Below are positions 62,016 to 64,000 of a stretch of 64,000 bases of DNA, one piece after another. The notes under the pieces were generated by a model that did not search any database, was not told where the DNA came from, and worked only from the letters and a program-made list of their open reading frames with translations. How positions within the stretch are numbered: the first letter of the stretch is position 1; each line of letters begins with the position of its first letter. The translations under genes were made by a program, and so were the position numbers. Origin of the DNA: Actinomadura craniellae (GTDB lineage Bacteria; Actinomycetota; Actinomycetes; Streptosporangiales; Streptosporangiaceae); contig NZ_QLYX01000020.1 in the NCBI RefSeq assembly GCF_003289645.1, positions 1 through 64,000 on the forward strand, in the 5' to 3' direction.

Positions 62016-63140
62016 TCAGAGCATGATCACCTGGCGGACGGCCTCGCCGCCGTGCAGCCGGTCGAAGCCCTCGTTGACCTCGTCCAGGGTCAGCCGGTGC
62101 GACAGCAGCGCGTCCACGGGCAGGACGCCCGCGCGGTACATGTCGATGAACCGCGGTACGTCCCGGCGCGGCACGCACGAGCCGAGGTAGCTGCCGCGCA
62201 GCGTCTTCTCCTCCGCGACCAGGCCGAGCGCGGGGAAGGAGAGCTCGTCGCCAGGGTCGGGCAGCCCGACGGTGACGGCGGTCCCGCCCGGCCGGACGGC
62301 CTCGTACGCCTGCTTCAGCACCGGGACGACACCGGTCGTCTCGATCGCCTTCTCCGGCCCGCCGCCGGTCAGGTCACGGATCTCGGCCACCGCGTCCGGA
62401 CCGCCCTTGACCACGTGCGTGGCGCCCAGCGAGCGGGCCAGTTCCAGCTTGCCCGGCACCACGTCCACCGCGACCAGGTTCGCCGCCCCGGCGGCCTTCG
62501 CCGCCAGCAGCGCCGCCAGCCCGACCCCGCCGAGCCCGAACACCGCCACGCTCTCCCCCGGCTCGACCTGGGCCCCGTACAGCGCCGCCCCGGCCCCGGT
62601 GAGCACCGCGCAGCCGAACAGCGCGGCGATCTCGGGCGGCAGGTCCGCGTCGACCTTGACCGCCGACCGGGCCGAGATCACCGCGTACTCGGCGAAGGCC
62701 GACACGCCCAGGTGGTGGTAGGGCCGGGTACCGTCGGCCGCCGAAAGCCGCATCCCGCCGCCGAGCAGGGTGCCCGCCCGGTTGGCCACGGCGCCGGGGG
62801 CGCACAGCGCGGGCCGTCCCCCCACGCAGCTCGGGCAGTGCCCGCAGGCCGGGACGAACGCCAGCGTCACGTGGTCACCGGGCTCGAACTCGCTGCCGCC
62901 GCCGGTCGCCACGACCTCCCCGGCCGCCTCGTGCCCCAGCGCCATGGGCAGCGGCCGGGGCCGGGAGCCGTTGATCACCGACAGGTCGGAGTGACAGAGC
63001 CCGGCGGCGCGGACCCGCACCAGCAGCTCCCCCGGCCCGGGGTCGTCCAGCCGCAGCGTGGCGACCTCCAGGGGACGGGAGTCCGCGTACGGCCCCGGGC
63101 GGCCCGACTCGACGAGGACGGCGGCACGGGTCTCGGTCAT
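62016..63140 (-). CDS. zinc-dependent alcohol dehydrogenase (MDR superfamily)
   Basis: 374 residues. The catalytic-zinc Cys lies in AAGLCHSDLSV and the His in LGHEAAGE. The four structural-zinc cysteines are in CGHCPSCVGGRPALC. The nucleotide fold has VFGLGGVGLAALLAAKAAGA. It resembles class III/AdhC-type dehydrogenases acting on alcohols or aldehydes. The frame is open further upstream but ATG 63140 begins the normal N-terminus (MTETRAAVLVE). The thioesterase gene lies 55 bases upstream on the same strand. Confidence 0.93.
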   Translation of the reverse strand: MTETRAAVLVESGRPGPYADSRPLEVATLRLDDPGPGELLVRVRAAGLCHSDLSVINGSRPRPLPMALGHEAAGEVVATGGGSEFEPGDHVTLAFVPACGHCPSCVGGRPALCAPGAVANRAGTLLGGGMRLSAADGTRPYHHLGVSAFAEYAVISARSAVKVDADLPPEIAALFGCAVLTGAGAALYGAQVEPGESVAVFGLGGVGLAALLAAKAAGAANLVAVDVVPGKLELARSLGATHVVKGGPDAVAEIRDLTGGGPEKAIETTGVVPVLKQAYEAVRPGGTAVTVGLPDPGDELSFPALGLVAEEKTLRGSYLGSCVPRRDVPRFIDMYRAGVLPVDALLSHRLTLDEVNEGFDRLHGGEAVRQVIML

Positions 63141-63195
63141 CTCGCATCCGGGGCGCGGGCCCCACCCTTTCGTTCGGTCATCCGATCGCCCCTGG

Positions 63196-63612
63196 TCAGG
63201 CGACCACGAGCCGCTCCATCGCCGCCCGCAGCCCGCCGCCGATCTCGGTGGGACGGCGGGTGTCACGGTCGACGAAGACGTGGACGAAGTGCCCCTCGGC
63301 GACGAGGGTCGCGCCGTCCGCCTTGAACAGGCCGAGCTCGTACCGGACGCTGGAGCGGCCCAGCTTCCCGATCCGCAGCCCGACCCGGATCACCTCGGGG
63401 AACGACACCGAGGCGGTGTAGGTGCAGTGCGACTCCACGCACAGCCCGATGGACCCGCCCGCGTGGATGTCCAGCCCGGCCTCCTCGATCAGCCAGGTGT
63501 TGATGACGGTGTCCATCAGGGAGTAGTGCACCGCGTTGTTGACGTGTCCGTAGACGTCGTTGTCCTTCCACCGGGTCGGCACGCTCACCCAGTGCATGTA
63601 GTCGGCGCCCAC
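63196..63612 (-). CDS. acyl-CoA thioesterase, 4-hydroxybenzoyl-CoA type hotdog fold
   Basis: 138 residues of a single hotdog domain. The active-site loop is RWKDNDVYGHVNNAVHYS, with the Asp and His-Asn-Asn pattern of the YbgC/4HBT group, followed by long helix DTVINTWLIEEAGLD and strands ending FVHVFVDRDTRRP. It hydrolyses acyl-CoA esters. GTG start with GGAGGGC at seven bases. It may be cotranscribed with the alcohol dehydrogenase gene downstream. Confidence 0.92.
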   Translation of the reverse strand: MGADYMHWVSVPTRWKDNDVYGHVNNAVHYSLMDTVINTWLIEEAGLDIHAGGSIGLCVESHCTYTASVSFPEVIRVGLRIGKLGRSSVRYELGLFKADGATLVAEGHFVHVFVDRDTRRPTEIGGGLRAAMERLVVA

Positions 63613-63740
63613 GCTGACGGCCCTCCTGGCTCGGCAGAATCACGACACCGGTCACTAAACCACGCGTCCGGGACGCCACCCACCTCGCCCTCGGGAGCTG
63701 TGCCGCGGTCCATCCGCCCGCCCCTGCGGCTGTGCGCGTG

Positions 63741-64000
63741 CTACGCGCGGCGGCGGGTGCCCAGGGCGCCCCGCGCGGCCAGTTCGATGGTCGCCAGGAC
63801 GGCGACGGCCTCGACGGCGAGCAACGCGATCAGGATGAGCAGCTGGGTGGCGCCGGCCTGGACCGGGTCGGCGCCGCCGAGCAGCACGCCGACGAAGGCG
63901 CCCGGCAGCGTGACCAGCCCGACGGTGCGGGTCTGGTCCAGCGCGGGGATCAGCGCGAGCGCGGCGGCCGGGCGGCAGACCTCCAGCGCGGCGTCCCGGG
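63741..64000 (-). CDS. FetB/UPF0014-type ABC permease, C-terminal part
   Basis: A minus-strand frame running off the window edge; only the last 86 codons are seen. The segment LIPALDQTRTVGLVTLPGAF, then VGVLLGGADPVQAGATQL, and two further hydrophobic helices ending GALGTRRRA match the C-terminus of the UPF0014/FetB permease family, linked to iron export or resistance to oxidative stress with the FetA ATPase. The partner ATPase would lie beyond the window. Confidence 0.85.
   Translation of the reverse strand, partial: RDAALEVCRPAAALALIPALDQTRTVGLVTLPGAFVGVLLGGADPVQAGATQLLILIALLAVEAVAVLATIELAARGALGTRRRA

Noticed and set aside
1-64000. tRNA, rRNA and riboswitch genes
   Set aside because: None was recognised by eye in the intergenic spaces; a covariance-model search would be needed to exclude them.

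Overview
The window is very GC-rich, with short intergenic gaps, many GTG and TTG starts and almost no AT-rich sequence. Its families are typical of filamentous actinomycetes: an IS481 tail, a DUF222/13E12 HNH nuclease, an SCO6745-type protein, DrrAB-type exporter genes, large ATPase regulators and three PucR-type regulators. A Streptosporangiales-type actinomycete (for example Actinomadura-like) fits, but the genus cannot be fixed from sequence reading alone. It reads as ordinary chromosome with accessory patches. No rRNA, tRNA, prophage or clear CRISPR array was recognised.

Layout. 0-9.4 kb: transposase tail, DHA2 drug exporter, large AAA/TPR regulator, DrrA/DrrB-like ABC pair, SDR plus carboxymuconolactone-decarboxylase pair, class F sortase. 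9.4-14.5 kb: giant CtpI-like P-type ATPase with two small proteins. 14.5-24 kb: single genes, including an anti-sigma antagonist, methyltransferase, hydrolase, DUF4240, secreted HNH nuclease, cupin/GlxA regulator pair, RibD-C reductase and SCO6745 protein. 24-31 kb: HNH gene behind a promoter with a LexA box, a run of minisatellite-like repeats, deaminase, lipoprotein, an AAC(2')-I aminoglycoside acetyltransferase and a two-domain VOC protein. 31-34 kb: SDR, a leaderless-looking HTH/Clp-N operon, PQQ-type sugar dehydrogenase.

34.5-41 kb is the most unusual stretch. Two paralogous lipoproteins lie beside a membrane protein. Next comes a coupled pair made of an unrecognised protein and an XRE-ImmA/IrrE metallopeptidase regulator, whose 3' end lies in a 71-bp tandem repeat. 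Then comes an RlaP-type nucleotidyltransferase fused to a T4 Pnkp-like 3'-phosphatase, a probable RNA-end repair enzyme.

41-52 kb: aldo/keto reductase, translationally coupled ferritin-like and hemerythrin proteins, HD hydrolase, two-EF-hand protein, acyltransferase, DMT-like membrane protein, acyl-CoA ligase and a membrane-anchored solute-binding/VWA protein. 52-60 kb: LuxR-type ATPase regulator and three PucR-type regulators with repeated TGACAAAG motifs. 60-64 kb: NAD-binding DUF2867 protein, zinc alcohol dehydrogenase, thioesterase and the end of a FetB-type permease.
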